Source: Aphelenchoides besseyi (Eukaryota > Nematoda > Chromadorea > Rhabditida > Aphelenchoididae). From it: DNA of 64,000 bases. Shown here one piece after another: positions 1 through 11,480 of this stretch. The DNA lies in NCBI GenBank assembly GCA_024699855.1, contig JAMPIQ010000001.1, positions 5,766,001 to 5,830,000 of the forward strand. Reading direction: 5' to 3'. Position 1 is the stretch's first letter; every line of letters begins with the position of its first letter. Made by a program: the position numbers and the translations under genes. A model generated the notes under the pieces. It made no database searches. It worked only from the letters and a program-made list of their open reading frames with translations, and had not been told where the DNA came from.

Positions 1-340
1 GCGCTAAAAACCATAAGAAAGATAACTGTAGTGGCCCAGACAGCTGGCCGGCGCCGCCCTTTGGGAAGGGTTTATAAGCGCCGATCAGCGGCTGAGACCA
101 AAGGTCTTTTATTGTTCATTCAAAAGTAAATAAAGTCTCGAGACATTCAGTCGAAACCTTTCTATTTCATAACACTCATGAATCGAACAGCCGCGGGCAA
201 TCAGCGTCTAAGCTTCTTTAAATTTAGTCCTGTTGCTAGCGCTCCAGCGTTCATCCGCTTCCTTTTCTTAGGATATCAGGCCTTCTTCATTATATTGAAT
301 AAAGTTTATTAACAAGTTTGAGGTTGATACCACAATTTTC
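1..340 (+). mobile_element. 3' part of an LTR (LTR retrotransposon remnant)
   Basis: The window opens inside what looks like a long terminal repeat. A TATA-like element lies near 71-78 (tttataagc) and an AATAAA poly(A) signal near 298-303. The LTR seems to end just before 341, where a TGG-starting primer-binding site follows. The 5' end of the LTR is outside the window, so its length and terminal dinucleotide cannot be seen. The layout (promoter, poly(A), PBS, short leader, gag start) is the usual one for Ty3/gypsy or BEL elements. No second LTR copy was noticed in the window. Confidence 0.55.
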
Positions 341-358
341 TGGCGACCACGATCGGAT
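341..358 (+). other. Retroelement primer-binding site
   Basis: The sequence TGGCGACCACGATCGG begins with TGG, the complement of a tRNA 3' CCA end, and sits directly after the LTR-like segment. This is the expected place and form of a minus-strand primer-binding site. The priming tRNA was not identified. Confidence 0.5.
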
Positions 359-391
359 ACAATTCCCGACAATCTTCTGTTTGGGAATCAA

Positions 392-680
392 ATGGCATCA
401 AAGACCGACTCAACACAACAACAGTCCAATTACTATGAGACGCGTATCCAAAATTACATCGACTCAGTGAAAAAATTGACTAAAGAGCCGGTACCTCCCA
501 AGTATACTCCCAAAGACGGTCAACCCCAATCGACGTCCAACTGACTGGATCGGAACGAGAATAGGACGAATGGACCAAAACGCGTGATCGAGCGGAGGGA
601 GTCTTGTTCGAACGAATAGCGACAATGGGTACTAATATGGACCCAAATACTCATTTGAAATGAAATACGGAATTTGATTC
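392..680 (+). pseudogene. Broken gag start of LTR retrotransposon
   Basis: An ATG at 392 opens a 50-codon reading frame rich in Q, S, T and K (stop at 542-544), placed about 35 nt after the primer-binding site as expected for gag. Just after the stop, coding-like sequence continues in another frame, with a further stop near 570, up to about 660. This suggests a gag reading frame broken by at least one frameshift and one stop. No protease, reverse transcriptase or integrase follows, so the element is a 5' fragment. Confidence 0.45.
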
Positions 681-1881
681 CAGTGCTTACTAGTGGACGA
701 CAATGGAGTGATCAACAATAGGACTTTTACGGAAATTGTCGTTGGTCTTAATGGCAAAATGCGTAGGTCAAACAATGTATGTTAATTGGCATTTGTAGCG
801 GAATAACAAAAGTAAATACAAGAGATCACGTGCTTAAAGAAGAGCAACATATAGTAAGTTTTATAAATTGAATTAGCAGGATAATTGCACATAGGAACTC
901 GTATCACAGTTGAGGATCTGTAAATCCATTAATTCATTTCTTTGTTTAAGCTAAAGAATCAAAAATAATACAACACTCGCTATATATCATAACGGAAAGA
1001 ATTTTGTGGAAAAGAAGATTGAACGGTGGAATCTTCTGTAACGTTCAGTTATAAAAATTTGATTGATTGGAATTTTCGGTTTTGGTTCACTCCGCCTAAT
1101 ACGTGGTTATCAATGACCTCGCATAAAAGAACGTTTTTGGCGACTTGGGGGAGAGATTTTCCTACTATTCTTAGTTACGTCTTAATTGATCAGAATTAAC
1201 GTCTCTTTATCGACGGAGCACCTTTTTAAATCTAACAACGAACAGTCGTTACACTTCTGTTCAACGATTTCATCTATTTTGCCAACTCATGGCTGGAATA
1301 CTTCAACTAAAGTTTTGTTGATTACTCTAAACAAGTTATCGAGGTTCTGTTTTATGACCCATAGGAAGATCCGTTGCAATTAACAAAGAAGCACTCGTAA
1401 ATTAACCGTTCAATTCACAAAGATCGAAAAGTAAACCTTAGTGATTGAAAATATCTTCTTCCAGTGGTTCCTAGTACATAATAGAATTTCATAACAGTGA
1501 GTTTTTGATTTGCAAGTAATCGTATGATCTCTTTGTATGTCTTGAACATTTGAAGTGCAATTACTAGTGTCAACTAACGAGACATCGTTGTTTCTTAAAA
1601 ACTACGTTTGGAGCTCAAAAAGAGATTTCGAAGACAATTGTTAATTAAGAAGAATAATTAGAAAGTTTCCGAAAGTAATCACTTAATTTGGTAACACTGA
1701 AATCCATAACTCCAATACCACATAACTACAACTTCTCTTACAACTTTATTCTTTAATCAAATTAGGGTTATTTGGTCAACTGCATCGATAACTCCAATTT
1801 CTTAGTCAGCCACGACCTTCAGAATTGTAGTACGGGACTCGGTTATCGCAAAGCAATAGCAGGGCTTTCTTTTGCTTTGCG
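681..1881. other. Intergenic, AT-rich, no gene seen
   Basis: About 1.2 kb of AT-rich sequence. A 65-codon frame at 1186-1383 has no recognisable features. No repeats shared with the rest of the window were noticed. Confidence 0.4.
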
Positions 1882-3173
1882 ATGTTGTCGACTTTGATTC
1901 CCGATCCCAATGTCGCAGTCTGGAAACTGCGAAACTTCTCATCTCGATACTTTGAGGCGATAGAAGGCGATCAATGGGCAAGCGAACCGTACAGAATGAA
2001 AAGACCCACAGGAGAAGTTGAATTTTATTTGCAATTTCAACCCAAATCGAACGACGATTTTTGTCGCGTGGGCATAAAAGCGGACGTTTCAATTGACTTT
2101 GAGATTTGGATCGAGAACACAAAAGAGGAAACCGAAGTTAAACGTAAGCTCTAATTTTTTTCAACCAATTAGTTTTTAGGTTTTTGTGCTTGTAATGGAA
2201 TGATTACCAACACCGAACTGAGAAAGATCGCTGTGGAACCGACCATTGCGATTTGTTTTCGTTTTCCATTTCCTGTCAATCCTATGGGCCAAATCGAGGA
2301 TCATACGATTTATCACAGTTGGCGAATGTTGCCACAAAGCACATCAACAAAAGGTCCAGAAATGACTATCAATGAGAGCAAATTGTGCCTCTTTCATGAT
2401 CTTAAGTCTCAGGGATTGTTTTTGTGTTTGTTGGATTTGGGTGTACATTCGAAGTTGCAAATCCAACATACTTTGTGTGTCGAATACGCAAACGAACGCA
2501 GCAGAAAAATGAGTAAGTACTGAATGACTGATTGATCTAATTGATTCAGCCAAAAACACAACTTTCTTTTTTTACAATCAACTGAGTGGATGGACCAATT
2601 TGATGCTTTTGAATGAACGTAGTGTCGTTTTGGTTCGTTGTGAAATTCGACTGATACGCGACCCAGAACCTCAGCAGTACTTTTTCTATCCGTACGAATC
2701 CCTCTTCATCAACGACAAGAATTGGAATGCTGAGATACACGTACAAGACAAAGTTTTCAAGGTTTGTGAGTCTACGATTTCTAATCGAAGTTCGTAGGTC
2801 AAAAAAGAGATTCTCAGTCGCAAGTCGGTCATCTTCAGTCGGATGTTCAGAACAAGGAAAATCCTCAGACTTGATACACACAAATGGGAAACGATCGATC
2901 AGCTCCTGAGTTATATTTATACGAACCGATTGTTTCTGTTGAGAAAAAATGCTCCCGAACTGCTGCTTTGTGCTGATCAGTTTCAATTGAGAAACCTCTC
3001 GGTAAGTCTACAACCGTGTAGTCATGACTTCTCTTCAGAAGAAGTGCAGTCATTCGATTTTGAACGATTTGACCGCGACCAACATCGACGAACACGTGAA
3101 GTTGGTGCGCCAGCTCAAACACAATCCCGACCTAAAAGAAACGGTTTTAAGGCTTGCGGGTCAATTTCGATAA
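1882..3173 (+). CDS. MATH-BTB domain protein (SPOP-like)
   Basis: Five exons (1882-2143, 2180-2512, 2550-2761, 2798-3001, 3039-3173) join in frame to 381 aa; the introns are only 36-37 nt. Exons 1-3 (about residues 1-250) read as a divergent MATH/TRAF-like fold with repeated aromatic beta strands. Exons 4-5 give a BTB/POZ fold, including a stretch with SRKSVIFSRMF and a helix ending in ADQFQLRNL, typical of the BTB core. In this family the MATH part binds substrates and the BTB part recruits Cullin-3 for ubiquitination. Such genes are expanded and fast-evolving in nematodes. The MATH half is weakly conserved, so the substrate is unknown. The start is the first ATG in the exon-1 frame. Confidence 0.75.
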
Positions 3174-3408
3174 GCGCCGTAGTCCTCGATGGATCTGGTT
3201 GTTGATCTCAGCGAGCGCCAAGCCATCGCTAACCATCGATATCGAGCTTTAAATTCCCCCTTTGAATTGGTGTTAATCGAAATAAACAGCAAACAAGAAA
3301 TCTCAACTGCGGACGTTGATCTGCCGAAGAAAATTTGCATTTGGCCAAACGCCACAACGACGCCGTCACGCTCTTGCCGCGCGCTAGTCGAATTTACATC
3401 TTTCGGAA

Positions 3409-4204
3409 ATGGCTCGTACAAAACAATTGGCGAAAAAGTCGATCGTAAGTTTGATTATTGAGGTGGTCGAACTTTTCTGTCCAAAAACTTCTTTTTGTTG
3501 CGTCGACGATGCGCGAACTTTTGGCTAACAATTGGACTCAAGGGTCCACGCTTTGAAACGCAGCTTCCGACCTTTCCCGGGGCTTTTTGCGTTTCAATCA
3601 CGACTTTTTGTTATTTCAGAGCAGGTCGCAATGCAACTCAAATCCGGCGGACTCTCATCCGAGGGTCGGGTTCAAGATGCCGAAGAAGCGAACAAAGGTC
3701 ACGATGCCCGAGGGAAAGCGTACGAAATACGTTTTGAAAAAAGGTTTTGTGAATTCCATCGATTTGCTTTTTAAATTGTTTTCCAGGCGCTTTGTCGTTG
3801 AAAGAAATTCGACATTACCAAAAAACAACCAATTTGTTGATTCCACGGTATGTTACGTTCTCAAAATTACTCGATATCGTGCACTTCTAGACGTCCGTTT
3901 ATGCGACTTGTCAAGGAAATCACCGGCAGCATTTGTAAGAACGAGCCTTACAAATACCAAATGGGAGCGTTATTGGCGTTGCAGGTGAGAAGAAGTTCGC
4001 GTTCTGAATAACTCGCAAATCGCAGGAGGCTTGCGAGTACTTTTTAATTGGTCTCTTCGAAGATTCCAATCTGTTGGCCATTCACGCCAGACGTGTCACG
4101 ATCATGCCCAAAGGTTTGTTGTTCCTCATTTCGTTCTCATTTGTTTCTTTCCTTTAGACATGTCTTTGGCTCGTCGTATTCGTGGTGACCGTTATCGCTA
4201 CTAA
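3409..4204 (+). CDS. Divergent histone H3 variant, CENP-A candidate
   Basis: Six exons (3409-3444, 3620-3743, 3787-3847, 3891-3984, 4026-4113, 4158-4204) splice to 149 aa. The N-terminus [12 protein letters not shown] resembles canonical H3 (MARTKQTARKS), keeping the K4 context. The histone fold is clearly H3: alpha[13 protein letters not shown], alpha1 PFMRLVKEI, alpha2 [19 protein letters not shown], alpha3 [20 protein letters not shown]. Loop 1, between alpha1 and alpha2, is two residues longer than in canonical H3, and the core is strongly diverged. Both are hallmarks of the centromeric variant CENP-A. The C-terminus RGDRYRY is also non-canonical. The first intron (175 nt) is longer than most here. 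The multi-intron structure argues against a replication-dependent histone. Alternative: another lineage-specific H3 variant. Confidence 0.8.
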
Positions 4205-4812
4205 TCTCAAGTATTGTATCATTATCTGATCTTGGCATTCTTAACGGACATTGCATCGTCTAACGAAACTTATCTCTTGTATTCTTAAAAGACGTACAGA
4301 ATAAACAATTTGTGTTGTAAACAAACTTTTATTGGTTCTTGAATGAACCGAATGATTCACGATGTCTTGCATTCGTAACAGCAAACGATAACAAACTTAC
4401 ACTCACAACCGAAGTTCAAAACGTTAATCAAAATTACAAACTCGGCCATCGCGTCACGGAAAAACAGTCCGCCAAATTTTCTGACATTTCGACGCGTGTG
4501 GTCGAAAACTGAAATTGTTTCAGCACTTGGAAAATCGAATGCCAATCGAAGATGAAAAGTTGCGATAAGAACCAGCGGCCGTTACAGCTGAGCAGCTAAT
4601 ACATCAACAAAATTTGCTGATCGATTGATTTTAAAGTTTTCATTCGACAACATTAGGGACCTCACACAACAGAACGGGTGACACATTTTGAAACCTAGTC
4701 ACGAGCATTTCGTGTGGTCCAAATATCTTGGCTCTGTTTGTCCATACACGATCGGCATTAATAGGAGATTTGATTCAATTGTGAACATGATCTATGAAAT
4801 ATACAAAAAAAG
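4205..4812. other. Intergenic, 3' ends of two convergent genes
   Basis: The H3-variant gene (plus) and POLD2 (minus) converge here. An AATAAA-like motif occurs near 4302. No coding exon was recognised; a 62-codon minus frame at 4357-4545 has no family features. Confidence 0.4.
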
Positions 4813-6328
4813 TTAAGAAGACATTTGACTAAAGTTGAGCAGTTGAGTGCTCATAGATCGAAGATTGAAGATGACCGCTTGGAATTTTTCGCGGAAGATT
4901 GGAATCGTCAACAGATGAGTACGAGAACCGTTCTCGAATTCCACCATTTCGGACAAGTATTCGGGTTGATTGCTAGCGAAGTAGACGTGCGGAAGCTCGT
5001 CGAGAATCTGCGGATCACGGTCATGAAATGGCCAACCATCAACGGAATTCGGAGTCGTCGGAGTGATGATACGACCACGAAGCGTTTGCATCATAAGTTC
5101 AACTGACGTACAGGCACGAGTGTGTTTGTGCAAATCGTCCAGGTTTTGACCTGAATCAATGAATCGTGTTAATGAATGCGAGACCAACCGGAAGTTCCCA
5201 GGAAGTGAACTCCATTGACCGTAAAGCTGTGTGGATTCGTCAATGTACGAAACTTTTTGGTCTTCTTGCAACACTGGAACACGGCGCTAATCATTGGCTG
5301 TTGCGGCAACATTATCGGACAAAGATCAGTAGGACCGGACATCAAGTCGACCTCGACAGTTTTCTGCAAATGGAATTAAATTCGGCCTTAAAAACGAAAC
5401 AAACTGCGAGCTCCTCGAGAGTTCGATCCGCCTGATCGATAGCCTTGATATCGATGTTACGAGATAGTCCGTTTTTGGTCAGTTGTCCAAGTTTGATATC
5501 CTGAAGAACAAGAAAAGATATGAAAGGCAATGCAGTGATTCACTCCGCCAGAAATGTCGAGTGTGTTTCCAGCCACAACGACGCGATTGATCTTCTTTCC
5601 GTCGTCGGTATCCAACCAATCCACAAGCTGATTGAATGCCGCGTAAGTTTCCACATTTTTCTCGACCTCCGAATTCAATCCGATTCCCGAAATGAACAAC
5701 AGGTAGCTAGAGAACATTTACTGAGCTTTCCAGTTGATAACTTACACCTCACGTTCACCAATCGGCCACGGCACTTGTGGTGCCATTTCGGGAAAGAACA
5801 AACGTTCAACAACAAAAACGAAAGTTTCGGGCGATTTGTGTCCGTAGAGTCCAACCACGTAGCCGCCAACAAGTTTATCCGTCACAACTTCGTCCCCATC
5901 AATTTGAATACGATGAACATCGTTTTCGATCCAAAGCGTATCACGCGGCGATGCCTTCGATCGCGCATCGTATTCCATTGACTTCACATCGTCGACGACC
6001 GGAACTATCCACGGAATCGGAAACTCTACGGCAGAGATACTTTGATGATTTGCTGAGATTTTAACGACGATACCGTCGACGTACGTTGAAACTCCCGGCT
6101 TCACATGACCGAGTGATGTGTAACTAAGATTCGGACCTAAAAAACCAAAAGGAACAAAGACTTTGAAAATTCAAACGAACCATAAACTTTTTGTGCCTGC
6201 TTCAAGCACAGTGACTGGAATGTACGATACCGAACATTGTACTGACGATAAAACTGTTGGTTGCCATACGAACGACTATAATCGTCGTTCGTGATGTAAA
6301 AACGTTCGTTCGTATCTTGATACTCCAT
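4813..6328 (-). CDS. POLD2: DNA polymerase delta small subunit (p50)
   Basis: Minus-strand gene starting at ATG 6328. The N-terminus has the POLD2 RQY..RY...L entry region (GNQQFYRQYNVRYR). The OB-fold part follows, with GGYVVGLYGHKSPETFVFVV and FFPEMAPQVPWP. The inactive phosphodiesterase domain has LFISGIGLNSEVE, RVVVAGNTLDISGG, a LPQQP segment and a VHFLGTSG segment. The C-terminus has LRGRIITPTTPN, WPFHDRDPQI and LPHVYFASNQPEY, all typical of POLD2. The protein bridges the catalytic subunit and POLD3 in the replicative polymerase delta holoenzyme. Several short introns interrupt it. No missing key region was noticed. Confidence 0.88.
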
Positions 6329-6953
6329 TGACGTTAACTAAAGAGCGAAGAAGCCGAAAGTTTCTGCGCGCCAAAAAATTTCTTAGAAAATCGATTTGAC
6401 TGGACATTTCGAGTTCACGAAGTTAGAGCTTTTGACTGCAAAGATTTCCGATCCAAAAACAAAAATTCAACTGGGAAAGGTGGTGGTGGACATCTCTTCA
6501 TTGTTCTTTATGTCCAGTGTACAACTTCTTCTTCTCGACTTATTTTGAACCGTTTTTTCTTGCATTCAAGTTTGTTCGCTGTAAAGAAATCGACAGTATT
6601 TGACGTTTACGGACTAGAGAATGAGGTTGCGATGTCGCATTGGCTTGACGAATTCACAATCTGGAATGAACTCAACCTTTCAATCATAGATCCCTAGCAG
6701 CCAAATTGAGATCTCTGTCGTGTAGTGAAATAAACCGAAGCGTTTAACTGTAATCCATCATCAACCAATTGGCTAACTCCCGTTCGTTGCATATTGGAAT
6801 CTGCTAAAAGAAATTCACGACCAAAAGCTTACTCGTGAAAACTCTATTCGTTTCACTTGTAGATCTTTTACTGTCCCATCATGAAGAATACCAATTAACG
6901 CTCATAATTAAGTAGTTGCCGTTCTTCCCAATCACTATCCTTTGGCTTGTTAA
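6329..6953. other. Intergenic, no gene seen
   Basis: About 600 nt between two minus-strand genes; it holds the POLD2 upstream region. No motif beyond AT-rich sequence was recognised. Confidence 0.4.
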
Positions 6954-6956
6954 AGT

Positions 6957-7623
6957 TTATTTCAATTTTCCCGACTGTTTTGCACGAACACGAATAACAA
7001 CCAAAATAAAGTAAATGATCTCCAAACAAACGACAATTACGAATCCAACCAGAACCCCAATGAGCGTGTTGTGGAATTTTCGTTCTTGCGCTCGGTTGCG
7101 GCTTTGTATCAGCCCAATAGTCATAATAACGATTAGTGCAATAAAGCTCAAAAACGAAGCAACAGCGTACAGAATGAATGGCCAGAATGAAAAGGCAAGA
7201 AGTTTGATTGATACAACGAGCAAAAGAACAGTGAAAAGAACGAAGATTAGGGAGGAAAACAGATGACTGATCGATGCTCCTTGTGTATTATGAGTCTAAA
7301 AGAAGCCGATTAGAAGTGTTGGTTTAACTAACTTGTTTGAAAGACATAAAGTTCAAAGCATCAAAAGTGGACCAAAAGGCGTTCAAGATCCCGAGTAGCG
7401 CGATTCCGATTGTTCCCGTCTAAATTTGTTTGTTCGAGAAGCTAGAAAGAAACTGACATGAAACCAAAAGCAATGGCAACACGAGAGATTCAGAGTCCAA
7501 TTCGCACAGTTCTTTTCGGAAGTAATCGCTGTAGTGGACATCGAAAACCGGCTGATTGAAAAGAATGAAGAGAATGTACAGTTCAGCATTAAAGTTTCCA
7601 AATTTGCAATTCACGTTTCTCAA
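6957..7623 (-). CDS. Predicted four-TM membrane protein, family unknown
   Basis: Three minus-strand exons give about 194 aa. Exon 1 (from ATG 7623) has a hydrophobic segment around NAELYILFILF and ends ..SLVLPLLL. Exon 2 continues TGTIGIALLGILNAFW to form a second TM. Exon 3 adds two or three more (LIFVLFTVLLLVVSIKLLAF, then FLSFIALIVIMTIG and VLVGFVIVVCLEIIYFILVV). The C-terminus is short and basic (RVRAKQSGKLK). The donor of intron 1 was chosen (GTTTCA) because it makes a continuous TM; another nearby donor exists. No named family was recognised; small nematode tetraspan proteins of this kind are common. Confidence 0.55.
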
Positions 7624-7894
7624 TAGAAAAGAAAGCGAATGTTTCTGTTCGTTTAGGTTCGTATCGAATCAACGGACAAATGAAAAATTTTGGAAGATGC
7701 AATAAACTTTTTCAGATTACGCGCAAAGATGACCATCGACTTCTATTGAATGGACAGTATCAAGCGCTCCAGACATCCTGCTTCTGTTTTCAATTAAGAC
7801 CAGGTCGTAATTAACTGCGCACATGGAATCCCTATCAATTGCCGACGTTTTTAAAGTTCATTTCAAAGACTTGATCTTGGCTCTTCTCTAGCAT

Positions 7895-8116
7895 ATTTTT
7901 GTTTCTAATTTAGCTCCCGACCAACTTGAACTGCCCAAATTTTTAGGATCACAACTATACAAGCTTGTTAACAGGTGTGTCGAATTACAGAACTTCACCA
8001 TCATTCTGAATATGAGTTTTGAAGGTGTGCAGAAAAAGTGTTCCAGGCATGAAGATAAGTTGCTAGAGCTCCTGATCGACCATATGACACTGATATTTAC
8101 AGGGCTTTGAGTTCAT
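7895..8116 (+). repeat. Dispersed repeat, copy 1 (orphan exon)
   Basis: About 220 nt nearly identical to 50760-50988, with only a handful of substitutions. Both start with a splice-acceptor-like ..ttag and keep an open frame containing LVNRCVELQNFT and a CSRHEDK segment. This copy lacks one base near 8066 (ttgctagagctc versus ttgctacgagctc), which shifts the frame, so it is not a working exon. See the linked finding for the family. Confidence 0.8.
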
Positions 8117-8561
8117 CAGAAAAGATCGTCTCAGTGGTTAATCTTTAAGAGCCAAAGCATTTGAGATTGTCGACGCAAACGGACGTTTTCCCAAACGAAT
8201 GCTCGTCATAACAATTCGGCGTCATTTCTTTGCGATGCGAACGACTCACTCGTTTCGCATAAGCAACTCGACGGCTCTGTGATATTGGTGTTCTTGGGTC
8301 TTGAAGACCAATTGAATGGGCGGTTGTTTTGGCGTTTAAGGATTACAAGTCGATTGTCAATCAACGTTAAGAATTCGGATCGAAACGTTTTCAATCGAGT
8401 TGAAACTCAGAAAGCGCGGTTTCAGACGCGAAACGAGTGGAATGTCGAGCGAGTTCGCTTTTTTTGCGTTCGATTTCCTCTCAGTCTTCGCGTTTCATTG
8501 AGACAATTCGGCTGCGGCCATTTTCGCTTTCTAACGTCCGATCATTTCCGGATCTTCTATC

Positions 8562-9407
8562 ATGAACTGTGACGACACTTCGCGTGGATCAATCAACCTG
8601 ATTGTTGGACCGATGTTTAGTGGTAAAACGTGAGTTTGAGTTTCCGTTTCCATATTCCCGAGTTTCTAGCACCGAACTTTTGCGTCAATGTCGTCGACAC
8701 ACGTTGGCCAAACGAAGTGTTGTGATCGTCAAGTACAAAAAGGACACTCGATACGACGATGTTATGATTTGCACTCACGATTCGCTCAAAATGGACGGTT
8801 TGAGGGCCATTCGTTTGGGCGACGTTTGGGAGAAACTCATGAACAGCGATGTGATTGGAATCGACGAGGGACAATTCGTGAGTGCCGATTGAGGTTGTTC
8901 GTTGATTTTCGTTCCAGTTCGAGGACGTGGTCGAAGGCGCCGAGACGTTGGCGAATTGCGGAAAGATGGTCATTGTGGCAGCTTTAGATGGAGACTATAA
9001 ACGAAAAGTTAAAAGTTCAATTCGAAATTATTCTGAATCAAGTTGTTTCAGCAATTTGAATCGATTGCCAAGTTGGTTCCGTTGGCCGAGAAAGTCGAGA
9101 AGATCACGGCGGTTTGTCAGTTTTGCGGACATTCGGCATCGTTTACGTTGCGCACGATTGCATCCAACGTGGTTAGTTTCCTGACGCGAAGAACTTAACG
9201 TTGAGGTTTCAGCGTGAAGTTATTGGCGGCGCCGAAATGTATCAGGCGGTTTGTCGTTATTGTTATCACAGGATTCGAGAAGAACAAACGCAACTCCTTG
9301 AAAAAGTCCCGACAACGGTGGTCGATGAAAACACAAGTCCTATGGAATTCAACATAAAACAATCGTCAGAAAAAAAAGAAATTACGTCAATTGAACTAAC
9401 TAACTGA
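8562..9407 (+). CDS. TK1: Thymidine kinase, cytosolic TK1 type
   Basis: Five exons (8562-8629, 8670-8877, 8918-9007, 9052-9171, 9213-9407) join to 226 aa, the normal size for TK1. The P-loop is INLIVGPMFSGKT; the second motif is IGIDEGQF (Walker B-like); VIVAALDGDYKRK follows; zinc ligands are in CQFCGH and CRYCYH. The enzyme phosphorylates thymidine with ATP in the salvage route to dTTP, as a cytosolic tetramer. The C-terminal tail after CRYCYH is unique and Glu/Ser-rich. C. elegans is generally described as lacking a cytosolic thymidine kinase, so its presence here is informative about the lineage. Confidence 0.93.
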
Positions 9408-9617
9408 CGATCAAACAACCAACTTTATTTTACTTCACGAAAAGTACTAACTTTTTTGAAAAAATTTTCTGTATTTCGCTTCATTTCGCAATAAATTCCG
9501 AACCTGCAAACGTTGATGTGAAGAATTAAAGTTGATCGAAGAGCACCTGAACCATACTCATAGTTCCGGACTTTTAGCCACGATCTTCGCTTTTTAGATT
9601 CCCGTCGGATTGACCGA

Positions 9618-10081
9618 CTATCCTCAACCGTCGTAGTCGACGAACAACATTGCCATTCGCACGAACTTCTTCGAAATTGACATAAAGGAAAAGATCAAGG
9701 TGTATCAGTATTGGATCGCTGGTGCCTTTGAATTCGAAAATTTCGAAGGCGAAAACGAACGTTACGGCCAACTTCTGTTCACACGAGTGAGTCAAGCAGA
9801 GTAAGTTGGATGTCTCTATTCCAATCTATATATTTGTGCTTTTCTCATCAGACCGTCAACAACAGAACTTTGTTGCCAACACCCGTCGACGTCGCAGACG
9901 AAATGGCTAAACGTGGTCAAGTGATCTATATTGCGTCTGAAACGTAACTTTTCAATTTTACTGGCAATCTATTTCCAATTTTAGTCAAACGATTTGCACC
10001 GAGCCGTCGGACTACAAGAATCTCACTGAGGAATTGGACTACGCAAAGTTGCCGATTCGTAATCAGCGTTTCAACGCTTAG
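9618..10081 (+). CDS. Short protein, possible Argonaute N-terminal fragment
   Basis: Three exons can be followed: about 9635-9786, 9852-9943 and about 9986-10081, ending ..RNQRF-N-A-stop. The first contains IAIRTNFFEIDIKEKIKVYQ, which resembles the N-terminal beta strands of Argonaute/PIWI proteins (V.TNFFE....I..YQY). The later exons do not resemble PAZ or PIWI domains, and the protein ends after about 110 residues. The 5' exon and a start ATG were not found. It could be a truncated Argonaute duplicate, a pseudogene or an unrelated short gene. Confidence 0.35.
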
Positions 10082-10342
10082 TCGTTGAGCCGCTTTCTAG
10101 TTCTTTAGTTTACGTTCATCTCTAACTTAAATATCCGGTCGTTTTAAATCGAATTGACTTTTCTATCAGGGTTGAATAGCTCAAATAGAATCAAGTTAAT
10201 TTATTTCAAATAAATCAAGAGCTACTCTTCGAATTGAATCGTTGTGATGAGAGCAACTGAGTTATTTGATGTTGAAATGTTTATTTGAAAGCAATAAGTA
10301 ACAAGTAGTTACAAAAGGAGAATAGGCTTCTTAATGCGATAG

Positions 10343-10815
10343 TCAGCTTTGATGCCGATATTCCGGTTTCGTAAGCGTTTGTTTGAGTTGTTCCAAAAGA
10401 ATCAAATTCTGCTCTTGTAGTCGTCTGTTTTGTTCAATTAACAAATCTATCTGTTTTTCCAATCTCTTCGGAAGATGATCCTAAAGAACAATCATCGCTT
10501 TAAGACTTGAACTCAAGAACCTCTGTGTGATGATTCCAATTGATCTTGTTTAACGGTGGCGGTGGTGAGGAGTTGAGGATTGCCGGCAACAAGAGACTTC
10601 CGATAAGAACGAGAGTGATGACAAGAAATAGAACGCAAAGAAGCCATTTTTTACTGAACAACAACATTACGAAATCTTGAAACACCACTTACTCGTAGAT
10701 CTTTCTTTTCGTTTTGGTAAGATTTCTTTTCGTCAATTCGACATCCCTGACTGATACTGTAGCTTCCTGAAATCCGAATTGAAAGCAAAAGAAATAGCAA
10801 ACTCACATCGTCCAT
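10343..10815 (-). CDS. Small single-pass membrane protein with coiled coil
   Basis: Four minus-strand exons: a tiny first exon (MDD) with a GTGAGT donor, then EATVSVRDVELTKRN.., then a long TM segment (WLLCVLFLVITLVLIGSLLL) followed by a proline run, and a last exon DHLPKRLEKQIDLLIEQNRR.. that forms a Gln/Leu-rich coiled coil ending ..EYRHQS. It is about 117 aa. The topology is probably a basic cytosolic N-terminus, one TM and a coiled coil on the far side. No family was recognised. Confidence 0.5.
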
Positions 10816-11258
10816 CAGAAAGCCGGTGAAGTGCTAAGAAACGTTCACAAATTTCCCTCAAAAAACGAACACGTGCTCTGTGGTATTCGCTTCACACGAA
10901 CATTCTCTTTTTCTCGTCATTTGGCTTTTTGATGTCCACAGACGCTTTCAACCGCAAGCAATTTGTTTTCGTATCTATTCACAAAAAACAACTTTCAATA
11001 AAAAGTTCTGTTAAGTGAATAGGCGCAACGACTCATCAACTCAGCAAAATTCGAAAACTTGCGATGAATCACAAAGGACTGTCGATTTGGCATCTGATGT
11101 CAACCGCAGTCCACGAGCGCTAGCAATCGCTTTTATCTTCACTTCCTCTGCAATACTCTCAGTTTCCGTACGTTTGCCATTGAACAAAGGCACCGATAAA
11201 CAATCGATCTTCTACAAATCGAAGCTTATTAATAACACAAAGCTGAAGATACCAATCA

Positions 11259-11480
11259 TCAACGCTTTCCGTATTTCATGTCGATAACGTTCCAGAGACA
11301 TTCCGTAAACTGATGAGGTAATCCAACTTCATGCATATGGAGAAGCTGACCTAGACCGCCCAAACAAGGACCGAGTGAACAATCTGAAATCTGTCAATGA
11401 AATTAATGAACAAAACTCACTCGTTTGTTGTCGCCTTCAAACCAGTCGGTTGAGAAATCTTCTAATCTGAGCTACATCAA
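11259..11480 (-). CDS. Possible short coding segment, unknown
   Basis: Two minus-strand open segments join across a 29-nt GTGAG..CAG intron: one ending ..STDWFEGDNKR and one with CSLGPCLGGLGQLLHMHEVG, stop at 11259-11261. Composition is protein-like, but no start codon or 5' exon was found and no family was recognised. It may be part of a gene whose upstream exons overlap the next plus-strand gene. Confidence 0.25.
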
